In this document: positions 35,001-44,036 of the stretch, one piece after another | Position numbering within the stretch: position 1 is the stretch's first letter | Layout of the letters: each line of letters begins with the position of its first letter | Source of the DNA: Anastrepha obliqua | Lineage: Eukaryota; Arthropoda; Insecta; Diptera; Tephritidae | DNA length: 64,000 bases | Direction: 5' to 3' | Assembly: GCF_027943255.1 (NCBI RefSeq) | Contig: NC_072893.1 | Coordinates: forward strand, 87,179,784 to 87,243,783 | The notes under the pieces: model-generated | Told to the model about the DNA's origin: nothing | The model's input: the letters and a program-made list of their open reading frames with translations, nothing else | Database searches by the model: none | Program-made: the position numbers and the translations under genes

Positions 35001-36492
35001 AATTAAACAGGGTTGGAGTTTGCTGTCCACACATCATTGCTTCTTGTTGCCCGACAAAATCGAGGCATTAGAACCACGGAAATTCAAACGTCCACAAGTG
35101 GAGGCGATGGCCAAGCGTTGGCAACATCACTGTATCGAAATTCGTGAGGCTGCTCAGCAGATTCTACTTGGCGAATTGACACGTATGGGTAAGAAGGGCC
35201 GCAAGCAACTGGTGGATAGTTGGGCACAGTATTTACCGCTATATACGCACACCGAGCCGATCGTCCAACCTCAGGTGCTGGCGGCAGCACAAGGCAATGG
35301 TGGAAATGGCACGAATGGGCATAGCACTGCGGTCGACAATCAGGACGAGGAGTACGAGGAAGAGGAGGAAGAAATTATACGCAAGCCGTCTAGTTTGTCT
35401 GAGTTGAAGCGCAAGCAAACCACGGCAGTAATACTGTTGGGCGTTATCGGTGCAGAGTTTGGGCAGGATATTTCGCAAGATTCACCCCAGCGCGCCAACG
35501 CTGATCGGAGGAAGTCCTCTGTCGCGGAAGGTTTCGGCATAGCCAACAACTTGGCGCGGCTAACATCTATGGCACTGGCGCATCTACTTTATGCGCCGCC
35601 ATCACAAAAACTACCAAAGTATACGCCGTTACGACGCGCTGCAATCGACCTTCTCGGCCGTGGTTTCACCGTTTGGGAGCCATACTTGGACGTAAGCAAA
35701 GTGCTACTAGGTTTGTTAGAGATCGCATGCGCCGGTAAATCGGTGCCCAATCTAAACTATAAGCTACCGCTTACGCCACAGGCAGATGCATGTCGTACCG
35801 CGCGACATGCGTTGCGGCTCATTGCCACAGCAAGGCCAGCTGCCTTCATAACGACCATGGCGCGTGAGGTAGCACGTTACAACACTATGCAACAGAATGC
35901 GCAGTCCATTAATCAACCGCTAACGCAGTCTGTGCTTTTCAAGGCCAAATCGGAGATCTTACTGTGCGTCGAAATGCTCATTGATAAAATGCAAGCGGAA
36001 ATCGCCAGTTTGCTAGTCGAGGTAATGGACATAACATTGCATTGTGTCGACAATAATGAATTAAAGTCACGCGGCCTAGCCGAAGTCTGCCCCTCGGTTT
36101 GCAAGTTCAATCAGATATCACACTGCGCGCAAACACGACGCATTGCCGTTGGTGCACACAACGGCCACCTAGCCATCTATGAGCTACGCCAGAACAAATG
36201 CCAAATGATACCGGCGCATACACATCCCATAACGTCATTGGCTTTCTCGCCTGATGGCAAATTCCTTGTATCCTATTCATGCAGTGAGAATAGACTATCG
36301 TTCTGGCAGACGAGTACCGGCATGTTTGGTTTGGGAAATTCTCAGACACGTTGCACCAAAGGATACTCAACAGCACCCATACCTGATGTATCGCGCCTAA
36401 ATCCGATGCGGCTAGCCAAGCTGGTGTGGATCAACAATCGCACAGTGACGCTTATGCTGGCCGATGGCTCGGAGACACGCTTCAATGTGTAG
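32035..36492 (+). CDS. Rbcn-3B: Rabconnectin-3 beta subunit (WDR7 family)
   Basis: 1485 aa in one uninterrupted coding exon. The chosen start (ACATGGTCAGC at 32035) gives MVSTNLVVPVVLWGPSAPTH, aligning with the WDR7 N-terminus. An in-frame upstream ATG at 31996 lies before the splice acceptor and is intronic. N-terminal WD repeats occupy about 1-600 (TLVTGCYDGQICLWQV, LVSSSENGEMCTWDL, SGGVDFAVCLWDLYSG, VGCSDGSVYVWQME). A charged helical segment (KKISDFFGKVKNKAGDMEK) is near 750, an acidic run (EEYEEEEEEII) near 1104, and C-terminal WD repeats lie beyond about 1365 (LAFSPDGKFLVSYSCSENRL). Length matches human WDR7 (about 1490 aa). With Rabconnectin-3A/DMXL it promotes V-ATPase assembly on endosomes and synaptic vesicles; in Drosophila it is needed for endosomal acidification and Notch signalling. 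Confidence 0.95.
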   Translation: MVSTNLVVPVVLWGPSAPTHCVSSVFLSDDQSTLVTGCYDGQICLWQVDPVTMKMSPRCLLVGHSAPVLCLVRASVLPDNNFLVSSSENGEMCTWDLIDGKCMESVKLPQVHTQIQSYHPANSDDVRLFCIGYYPEIIVMDPFSLEIIYQLSSKVKPDWISALHVLRPMKRKDDVVLAITTTGTVKVWTLIGNENKHAEPIYENESKEIRCLNAITMNCCAQNQRTVLIVCTKYWQIYDAGDFTVLCSVIAPTRERWQGGDFISSDRVMLWTDEGKGYLYKLPANCIPDNKEFHAKSVVRDAPYLYYILQQPGDKVLSCPPAMKLLRYQREEGKSTQHYLLRGDSEGYISVWTVPEVPLDNISILQAKQMPPRVLKPTVCTSLVEAWSIMDPPPVGILDQLSRITETPVKLTSSIYLPQQSRLVIGREDGTIVIVPATQTVMMQLLVGIKQNFSDWPSHQILYGHRGRVNCLLCPSLVHPRYEKSHLLSGGVDFAVCLWDLYSGSLLHRFCVHAGEITQLLVPPEICSNRILKCICSVASDHSVTLLSLQERKCVTLASRHLFPVITIKWRPLDDFLIVGCSDGSVYVWQMETGHLDRVLHGMLAEEVLLACDEQSADDGSGGHSGATAATSEMGMANPAVHFFRGIKSRNMNAIRHATQRGIHQLQQLQGHNQGNFDFLMKHRSNPLVIQGLRTNPKDAESHILFFDIEGLIFELHSEEYAQMTPAALEALGVVLNNQKDKAVHMDASKKISDFFGKVKNKAGDMEKILKDKDKHGLVQKFKEKTEQMEKKVQAKVESFQKVVETQEQPDDLRSKIASKMEVTHVMEVAQLLLSLLHSWGLDPHLDKVCESQLGLLRPIVPVSFGVLSKAGYMSLLLPTWQNNYQIPDNIPPTPSSSKKRDIAPELLRQEQLTAVFTSRLHWELSTTLTSNHILALVAMSNTLMSMCAASFLPDSEKSKKLQRLAQRTDSTLSNEEEREELIAHHTSQIKQGWSLLSTHHCFLLPDKIEALEPRKFKRPQVEAMAKRWQHHCIEIREAAQQILLGELTRMGKKGRKQLVDSWAQYLPLYTHTEPIVQPQVLAAAQGNGGNGTNGHSTAVDNQDEEYEEEEEEIIRKPSSLSELKRKQTTAVILLGVIGAEFGQDISQDSPQRANADRRKSSVAEGFGIANNLARLTSMALAHLLYAPPSQKLPKYTPLRRAAIDLLGRGFTVWEPYLDVSKVLLGLLEIACAGKSVPNLNYKLPLTPQADACRTARHALRLIATARPAAFITTMAREVARYNTMQQNAQSINQPLTQSVLFKAKSEILLCVEMLIDKMQAEIASLLVEVMDITLHCVDNNELKSRGLAEVCPSVCKFNQISHCAQTRRIAVGAHNGHLAIYELRQNKCQMIPAHTHPITSLAFSPDGKFLVSYSCSENRLSFWQTSTGMFGLGNSQTRCTKGYSTAPIPDVSRLNPMRLAKLVWINNRTVTLMLADGSETRFNV

Positions 36493-38850
36493 GCAGAGAC
36501 ACAGATCGTGAGAAACGAAAGAAAAATAAAGATAAGGACGGCAGCGATCCAGTAAAAGCTGTACAAGCAATTAATTAGGGATTTCGATTAAGGCGCTTCT
36601 ATTGTGCGTACGAACGGTTGAGCGGGCGGACAGTTTTGCGTACAACGGGGCAAGAAGGAATAAGATGTGGAATATACGAGTATATGAATTCAGCGCTAGT
36701 ATTGAAGATCATTTTCAAAATTCAAGATTTTTTGCTTTTAAGTGTACGGCAAAATTTAACTTAACACGCTTAATGGTTCCTAAAATGGCTGAAAGCGCTT
36801 ATAAAGTGTATTAAATTGTAACTTTTTCCAAAAATCCAAAAAACCAGTCACACATCCTCAATTTAATTCATAGCTATAATTTGTTTTCTTTATTATTCGT
36901 TTTACTAAATACACACTGCATATGTGATTTTCTGAAACTAATTTAAAATTATATGGAAAAATGGTTCTAGAAAACATTTTAAAAATTTATGAAATGTTAC
37001 ATAGGTTTAATCTACATCTAACTCCCTTTTGACCACTGTTCGTCCGTGCGGGATGCATGTCGTTTGTGTTGCATTTTCTAGATTGCGGTACATCCACACA
37101 TAAATAAGTGTATTAATAATAGGGGGCTAACGGTGGTACGCACATACATATTTGCATAGTATGTCTACACAAATATACACGCATACATACATACATACAT
37201 ATATGTTGGTTGCATTGCAGTACTACATAGAGAAATATTAAATAAAAAAGATGGATATAAACTATAACATTACGAAACTACAACAACAAGTGCAAATGCA
37301 AACTGTATTTAGAAACAAAAATAAGAAAAACTATGATATTATAAAAATATCTTAAACTATATAATTGAAAAATAAAAGAAAAGAACTACGATACTAGTAA
37401 AAAGAAAAAATACCCAAAAAACAAAACATAAAAATGTAAATGCTGTTATTAATATTTGTTAAACTGTTATATTATATTTACATACATACATAGTAATGAA
37501 ATTTATTTTGCTGTTTTGTAAAATTAATTTTTAAAACATTTTACTTCGTTACTTTCGAAAAATAAGCAAAAATATGTGGGAGAAAATTTATGTTGTGGAA
37601 AATAAACGAAAAGTCGGAAGAAACAAAAACAATAAATGATAATATATTATACATATATGCAATTAAAGCAAATATGCATGCTATGCATAGGCACATATAT
37701 TTATATATATATATACTATATATATAAATTTAAATTAAATGTTTTAATGAATTAAAACCCGATTCTCCGAGTGTTTTTTGGAGCTATGTGGGAGACGTAC
37801 AACCAGCCGGGTTGTATACAATCAATCGATCGCCTCCCCGTATCCACATTTGAAAATTACCTTACTTATACTGTCGAAAATATAAAAAAGCTATGTATTA
37901 ATGAAATTAAATTAAATAAATTTAACGAAATTGTATTGTGCTTACTTTTAAATGTCCCTCAATAAAAGTATTAATTAATTATACCGAAAAAAACGGAAGT
38001 TAAGTGTTTGCATCCATAATTATTTTAATTGTCGAATGATTCATATTGTGCTATGTTCGCTCGTTAACGGAATTAGCAACCACCAGGAATAAAAATCACA
38101 TGAAGTAATAGAATAAGCTGGACTGGAGAATCTAATTGCAAATAGCAACTTTAGCTAAAACTAACTTTGTTGAAAAGATATTCGCTGACTTCTTAAACGT
38201 CAGCTGCGCAGCATAAGTGCTAAGTCAAATTTTCCTTAAACAAAAAAAGGTCGCTGATGCGTTATCGTTTGAGGTTCCTAAAAACATTCATCAGATTATT
38301 GATACGCATTACAACCGAAAATCGTTCATCGTTTGTACGCTATAATACAAAGAATCGCAGTAGTATCAAAAAATTACATCGCAGTGATAAATTGCAAAGC
38401 GACTTGTAGGAAGTCAGCCATGCTTACAGATAACGTTTCGCTCGTTTGCTGAAAAAATTTCAAAAGTTGAAAAGTTTTTTTAGTTATTTCGATTATTATT
38501 ATTATTTCCTATGGTTCCTGGGAGGGACAAAGGATCTGCGCCTTTTCTGGTTAAATTCGCGGTGTGAGTTTTCAAACCCATCCGTATCAAAGTTTTCAAT
38601 GGCCTTCCTCGTATACGGCTGCCTTGTTAAGTCGTCATCTTGTCTACGAAGAACGCGGCCAATCCAGCCTCATTGTTTTCTGCAAATCTTAAGGGGTATT
38701 GGGGTTTGCTGAGTTGTTCTTCTCAAATCAGCATTCGAGATTGTGTTGGGCCAGAACGTTTTCAAGTATTTAGAGAAGTGTGCAGAAATGGCTATCATCT
38801 CTTCTTCGTGGTGAAATCTATTAACAGTAACTCATTGTATGAAAATGTGA
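36493..38850. other. Rbcn-3B 3' UTR and intergenic DNA
   Basis: The first AATAAA after the stop is at about 36524-36529. Further AATAAA motifs follow near 37240, 37370 and 37600. No other gene seen. TA/CATA microsatellites lie near 37180-37205 and 37690-37730. Confidence 0.5.
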
Positions 38851-38854
38851 CATT

Positions 38855-39035
38855 CCCATGGCAGTCGGTTCTACGTTACCGGAATGACTCGAGTTTTTCC
38901 CGACAAAGGGCTGCCGCCCCAGTAAACCAGCCCTGTCTAGTGAACAGTCTATCACCCCACCCCTTACGTCACAGGAATAACTCCTTGCAGCAATCTTGCT
39001 CCAAATACTTCTTGGTTGTTTGTTTGCTTGTTAAC
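38855..39035 (+). repeat. Jockey-type LINE 5' segment (plus orientation)
   Basis: CAGTCGGTTCTACGTTACCG at about 38862 followed by GAATGACTCG matches the 5' segment of the copies at 17.5 and 24.6 kb. It likely belongs to the same plus-strand element as 39920-40290, split by the minus-strand LINE between them. Confidence 0.55.
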
Positions 39036-39039
39036 AGTA

Positions 39040-39918
39040 ATAGTAGCCCCGCCAGTGTCGGGTATATCACCTGTCATCTTCGTCTAGCTCATCTAGGGGT
39101 AGGCCCAGGAAACATGCTGTTTCGACGCGATGGGTCCAGAGGGAGAGGGGTGTTATATGAGTGGGTTTTAAAGGGCATGTGAAAAGGTGGTTAGTGTCGT
39201 GCGGGGTGCCTTCACATGGCGGACATATGTTTGGTATGCCGTGGTCGATTCTGGATAGGTAGGGGTTTAACCTGCTACAATATCCAGAACGTAAGTGTGC
39301 CAGTGTTACACTTGTCTCACGAGGAAGCTGGAGCTCTTCATCTGATGTAGGTGGTGGTTGGACTACGGTATTCACAGGACGGGAGCTTAAGGAGGTGGTG
39401 ACGGTCTCCCGATGAATGTCGTTTATTGACTGTCTAAATACTGTCAGTTCTGTTAGATTGCGGTCAGTTTTGTCCTGGATTTCGTCAGCGTAGTCTAAGA
39501 GATGTCTCCTGACGTGCCTGTGAGGCGGCTCAGGATCAAGCAGGTGTCTGAGGGGTGAAACCTGCGGTAACATCCCAGCAGGATCTGCTTGCTGAGCAGT
39601 TTGTTATGTTCCATTACTGGAAGCATTTGTGCCTCGTTGTGTAGGTGTTGAACCGGGGACATCAGGAGGCACCCGGTCCTTGTCCGAATGGCAGTATTTT
39701 GGCATGTCTGAAGCTTTGTCCACTGCGTGTCACTAGTTCCAGGCGGCCAGACAGGCGCTGCATAGTTTAGAACCGGCTCACCAATTGCCTTAAATGTCGA
39801 TAGCAACAGTTCTTTGTCTTTGCCCCAAGTGCTGCCGGCAAGCCCCAAATACTTCTCCTCAGGGCTGGTATCGAATCCAAGCCTGGGCCAGAAGTATTCT
39901 ACTGCTATGTTCAGTAGA
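39040..39918 (-). pseudogene. Jockey-type LINE ORF2 C-terminal part
   Basis: Minus-strand protein in two frames: GSTWGKDKELLLSTFKAIGE, VLNYAAPVWPPGTSDTQW, CLLMSPVQHLHNEAQMLPV, LLSKQILLGCYRRFHP; then RQSINDIHRETVTTSL, LQLPRETSVTLAHLRSGYC, YLSRIDHGIPNICPPC and CEGTPHDTNHLFTCPLKPTH, ending FLGLPLDELDEDDR. This is the region after the reverse transcriptase of Jockey-clade elements, including the C-C-H-C zinc-binding block. One frameshift (near 39540) separates the halves, and the 5' part is truncated. Confidence 0.85.
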
Positions 39919-39919
39919 A

Positions 39920-40295
39920 TGCTGTAATCGGAGTCCAACCACCACCCATTGCAGATGAAGAGCTCCAGCTTGCCCGTGAGACCCGTGTAGCACTGGCACA
40001 ATTAATTTCTGGATATTGTAGCAGGTTAAACTCCTACTTATCCAGAATTGACCCTGACATACCAAACATATAGCCGGCATGTGAAGGCACCTCGCACGAC
40101 ACTAGCCACCTTTTCACATGCCCTTTAAAACCCACTCATATAACACTCCTCTTCCTCTGGACCCAACCTGTCGAAACAGCAGGTTTCCTGGGCCTACCCT
40201 TAGATAAGCCTGACGAAGACGACCGGTGATATACTCTACACAGACGGGGCTTCTCTTACTGCTACAGCAACAACAACAACATGAAAATGTGTATT
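39920..40295 (+). pseudogene. Jockey-type LINE 3' end (plus orientation)
   Basis: Same C-terminal region as the neighbouring minus copy but on the plus strand: GVQPPPIADEELQLARETRV, then SGYCSRLNSYLSRIDPDIPN, a stop, ACEGT, LFTCPLKPTHIT and FLGLPLDKPDEDDR, finishing with CTACAGCAACAACAACAACA. Forms an inverted repeat with 39040-39400. Confidence 0.8.
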
Positions 40296-40925
40296 TACCT
40301 TTACAGGAAGGCATTTTAAATTGAAAACTTTGAAGCCGTTTTTCTGGAAATTAAAAAATTGTTTAAATTTTAATTAAAGAGCACATGCGTGTTTTTTTGT
40401 TTGTTTTTTATTCCACTATGTTCCCAGGCTTCAACAAAACTTTTATATCTCATTCGATTAACAGCTTTTTTCTTAGCAACATCCCACGGTTGATTAATTG
40501 CTTCTACATCACCACCGGGTGTGTCCTTGAGGGTTGCATTACAACGCTGTTCTGTTTATACTTTCCTTGTCCTTTCATAGAGTACCCGATCCATTGCCAT
40601 TTACGGCCTCTTCGCACAAAATGTGCGCCGCTGATTTTATGATTTTTGTTAGCCGCATGTCAGACGTTCAATATATATTGTGATATTTGGACCGCGATCC
40701 ATATTGATGGATCGAGAGTGTGTGCTATACGCTCAATATTTACTGAAAGTATTGCGATCCATATGCGGAAGCAATGGGCTGCATAATACTGTGGTGCTAA
40801 TGATGATGATGGTTGCAATCCATATTGATGAATTGCAAAATTTCTATTTTCTAGATTTTGCGATATCGATCACGATCCATCAATATTCCATACTACGCTT
40901 TCAATACATAATGTGATCCAAAAAC
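40296..40925. other. Intergenic with repeated GATCCAT palindromes
   Basis: No gene. Four related motifs (GATCCATATTGATG and reverse forms) occur between about 40695 and 40885; the first, at 40695-40714, is a hairpin with 8-bp perfect arms. Confidence 0.4.
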
Positions 40926-40929
40926 TATT

Positions 40930-41575
40930 TACTTACTTATATCGGCTGATCAAGGATCACAACCCATTACGGGATTAGGGTTGACTCTAACAAGTCTCGC
41001 CAGGCGTCTCTGCTTTGCGCGCGCCTTCTTCAATTTATTACACCAAGCTATGATAGGGTTTTCTCAACTTGGTCTTTCTATCGGAGCTATGGTCTTCCCT
41101 TACGTCGTTGTCCTCCCCATACGAACATCTGCTTTGCTGGAGCTTCTGCATCCATACGCTCGACGTGGCCCAGCCAGCACAAGCACTGAATATTGATGCG
41201 CTTCACTATATCCATATCGTCTTAGAGCTCATACAGCTCGTGGTTCATTCGGCGGTAGTAGTTATCGCCAACACGAAGAGGACCAAAGATTTTCCGAAGC
41301 ATATTTCTCTCGAACACCCCAAGAGCTACTGCATCAGTCTGCGACACAACCCATACTTCAGCACCATAGAGTAAGAGGATAGTTCCGTGCGTGGAAGTCC
41401 ACGCAAGTGGGGAAAGTCCCTGATCGCCATTCACTTGGGAGGGGCCGGGATAATTCTTCTGCATACGGTCCAAGAAGCTCACAGCTTCCGGGCTCCGCCC
41501 ACTCCGCTCCTCTCGGTAGCTTCCAAACAGCCACATAAAAACCCCTATTCCAGTGAAGACCAACAACAAATATCC
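40930..41575 (-). pseudogene. LINE ORF2 C-terminal fragment, second family
   Basis: The minus strand reads LLYGAEVWVVSQTDAVALGV, FERNMLRKIFGPLRVGDNYY, RRMNHELYELY, then, after frame changes, IQCLCWLGHVERMDAEAPAK and RRKGRP. The succession 'YGAE.W ... FER..LR.I.GP ... R.N.EL..LY ... LGHV.RM' is the tail of a LINE reverse transcriptase of a different lineage from the Jockey copies. A related, more decayed fragment is at 61320-61690. Confidence 0.8.
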
Positions 41576-43547
41576 AAAAATAATACCAGTATAAAAACGA
41601 GTTTATTTTAATTTCGCGTTTAAAAAATACATACATATGGTATGTATGTACATATGCACAAATTCCATTTCATTTGAACACCATACCCCTGAAATAATAA
41701 CAACATCGCTAACGAAGATGGGAGTAAACATTGCTCTAGTCTCCTTTATAGAACGAAAATATGTACTCCTGCAGCAGATCAATTGGGGGGAAAAATGTGG
41801 AATGGAATCCAGAATAATACACTGAATCAGAATAATATTCACTTTGGCTTTCTGTTATTCTAATTTCAAATTTTCTTCTTGTACCAAATACTTCATTACT
41901 CTCTTCATTGCTTTTGTCTTCGCACTATATTCTTTATGTTCATTCTGAATATTATCAAACGATCTAAACATCGTCAAATCAAACTAACACTATAGTGTTC
42001 AGACTGAAGGATCTACCATAAGTGTCCACATATTATCATAAATAGTAATGTCGCCTCTCAGACGCCGTTCGAGTTAAAGTAAAAAATAGGGTTAAAGAAT
42101 TGGCCGATGGCTAATGCCATGTTTCACTAAAGCCAAACCCGGGCTTTGAGAGAATTGTCAACCGTTTTCACTACGTCACCTATGTGTATGTTTATCTAAA
42201 TTTTAGACGCCGGCACCCAATCAAATTGTCTTGATATTATAAGCAGTAAAACATTGCAGCCATGTTCCGCTTGAGTTTAGTAAGCTGTTGTGACAACGGT
42301 CTGTAGGGTATCCTATTAAAAATATACTAAGCGAAATAGATATATGGGACACAACAAACATTTTTTTTTGTAATAAAAGATTCAGAGGTTAAATGTTTTT
42401 ACCTTTCGGTACAAGAGAAGAAAACTAACGTAAGGGTAAATAATAATTTTCAAGGGCGTAAAAGGAAATAGATATACGGGAAAAAATAAAAACAAATAAA
42501 TCTTACGAAAACAATATAAAATAATATTTAATAGATTGTATGTCGTCCGTTATTTATTGTAACTGATACAAGTCGTCGTGACATCGAATTTACGAGTGAT
42601 TCGATTTTTGCTCATTCGTCTTGAATAACTTTTTAAGAAGTAAGGAAAGCTAGTGTTTACCTTCATAATTTAGGTCTGGATTAGCTGCGCCCCACTTCAG
42701 CACAGAAATATTTTCGACGTGAAGAACTCCTTTTTCCGCTTTTTTCTGATTATACGAACAAGACTTACCGTGAAAATTTTCGGCAGACCAAAAAATAAAA
42801 CAGATTGGAGCCTTGCTACGGTAGCTAAAAGCAGGGTCATAAGAGATGCACCGTGGAGGTTTTGCGAGTGACGCGTTTGGCGTTTCTCGCGAATATCTCT
42901 CCAATATTTCTGACAACTAGCAGGCCCAGCGAGTTTACATTTTGTTTTCATTGCTATAAATGATGGACTGCCATTCATCATTCCAGAACTTAAGTTTATT
43001 GGCGAATTAGAGTCTAATTTTTTTTGGCGTTGTGTAAGCTTCGGTTTCACCGGTCGTAACATTGAGAGAAAATTCACATCTAATTTGGTTAGGGATGATG
43101 TTTTTATTGACAGCCAACCGCTTTATCTCTCTTTTACACTTGTCGCCAATCTTAGGGTTTGGACAAGTTCTTTTAATTTTTCAATATCCATCAGGATTTT
43201 TCAAAAAGTTGGGGATGGCATTTTTATTTCGATTTACTTTTAGCGCTAGTTTGCGAACTGAGACTCTCTATAAACTAGAATACTAGCACGCTACTCTTTA
43301 GATGGCTATGTTCCTGTTGGCACAGTGTCCTAAAAAGTTATTTCCTCCGCACAAAAAGCAAAATAATTTCAAACTACAGCTAGTTCCTGCAATACATTAT
43401 AAGGTAACCTAAGAAAATATGCTGCTATTTTAGAAGAATTTTTTTTTCTTGAACAAAGTTGGTTTGCTATTTCGCTTCGTGTATTTGCCTTTGTTTTGAT
43501 CAATCCTGCGATGTCCATTAACAATACCTCTTGCCAGGGCAAATCTA
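41576..43547. other. Intergenic, no supported gene
   Basis: AT-rich. A minus-strand frame at 42697-43077 and neighbours have mixed composition but no motif I can assign. Confidence 0.4.
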
Positions 43548-43551
43548 TTAA

Positions 43552-43709
43552 AGGTGGTATTGGTGAATCAGCTGATTTGGTTTTTTTCTTTCGTCATGTC
43601 CATGTGGCTGTCAGCACAGAATGAAACAAGGCGAATTCATTCTTTGTTTTCTACTTTGCCGTGACAATCAAACGTACAAAATATTGTTGTTGGTCTAGTG
43701 CCACCTCCT
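43552..43709. mobile_element. Short MITE (about 158 bp) upstream of LIN-9
   Basis: Bounded by TTAA at 43548-43551 and 43710-43713. Ends AGGTGGTATTGGTG (left) and AGGAGGTGGCACTAG (right, minus strand) are imperfect inverted repeats. I recognise the interior (CAGCTGATTTGG, ACGTACAAAATATTGTTGTT) as a repeat common in tephritid flanking and UTR sequences. Non-coding. It lies about 330 bp upstream of the LIN-9 start codon. Confidence 0.65.
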
Positions 43710-44036
43710 TTAATGAATGTGCCTTGGCTTTTGCTTATTTTTACCTAGAGAGTAGTAATTTATTGAAAATTTGATTTTTTGTTAGTTGAAAATTTTGTTT
43801 TCTGAAATGTCGCGTTTCACCGGAAAATGTGCGATATGTTTTGTGTTTTCGTAAACAAGTCCTTCGTAACGTCTCGCAACTGATTTGAATAAAGCCTCTC
43901 AAATACCACTGTAAATAAGTTTATCCAAACTTCGGAAATATCTTTGTAACTGTCTCTACAATTAAAGAGTGCATTAATTAACCAATTTTTCGCCATTACA
44001 GATTACGTACTTTTGGCTTGTCACTTCCGCTCCAAA

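Noticed and set aside
42650..43077. Overlapping minus-strand frames of 88 and 126 residues
   Set aside because: No recognisable domain, no splice sites that join them, and composition like decayed intergenic DNA.
44013..44036. Eight-residue N-terminal extension of LIN-9
   Set aside because: It would begin with TTG; the first ATG is at 44037.
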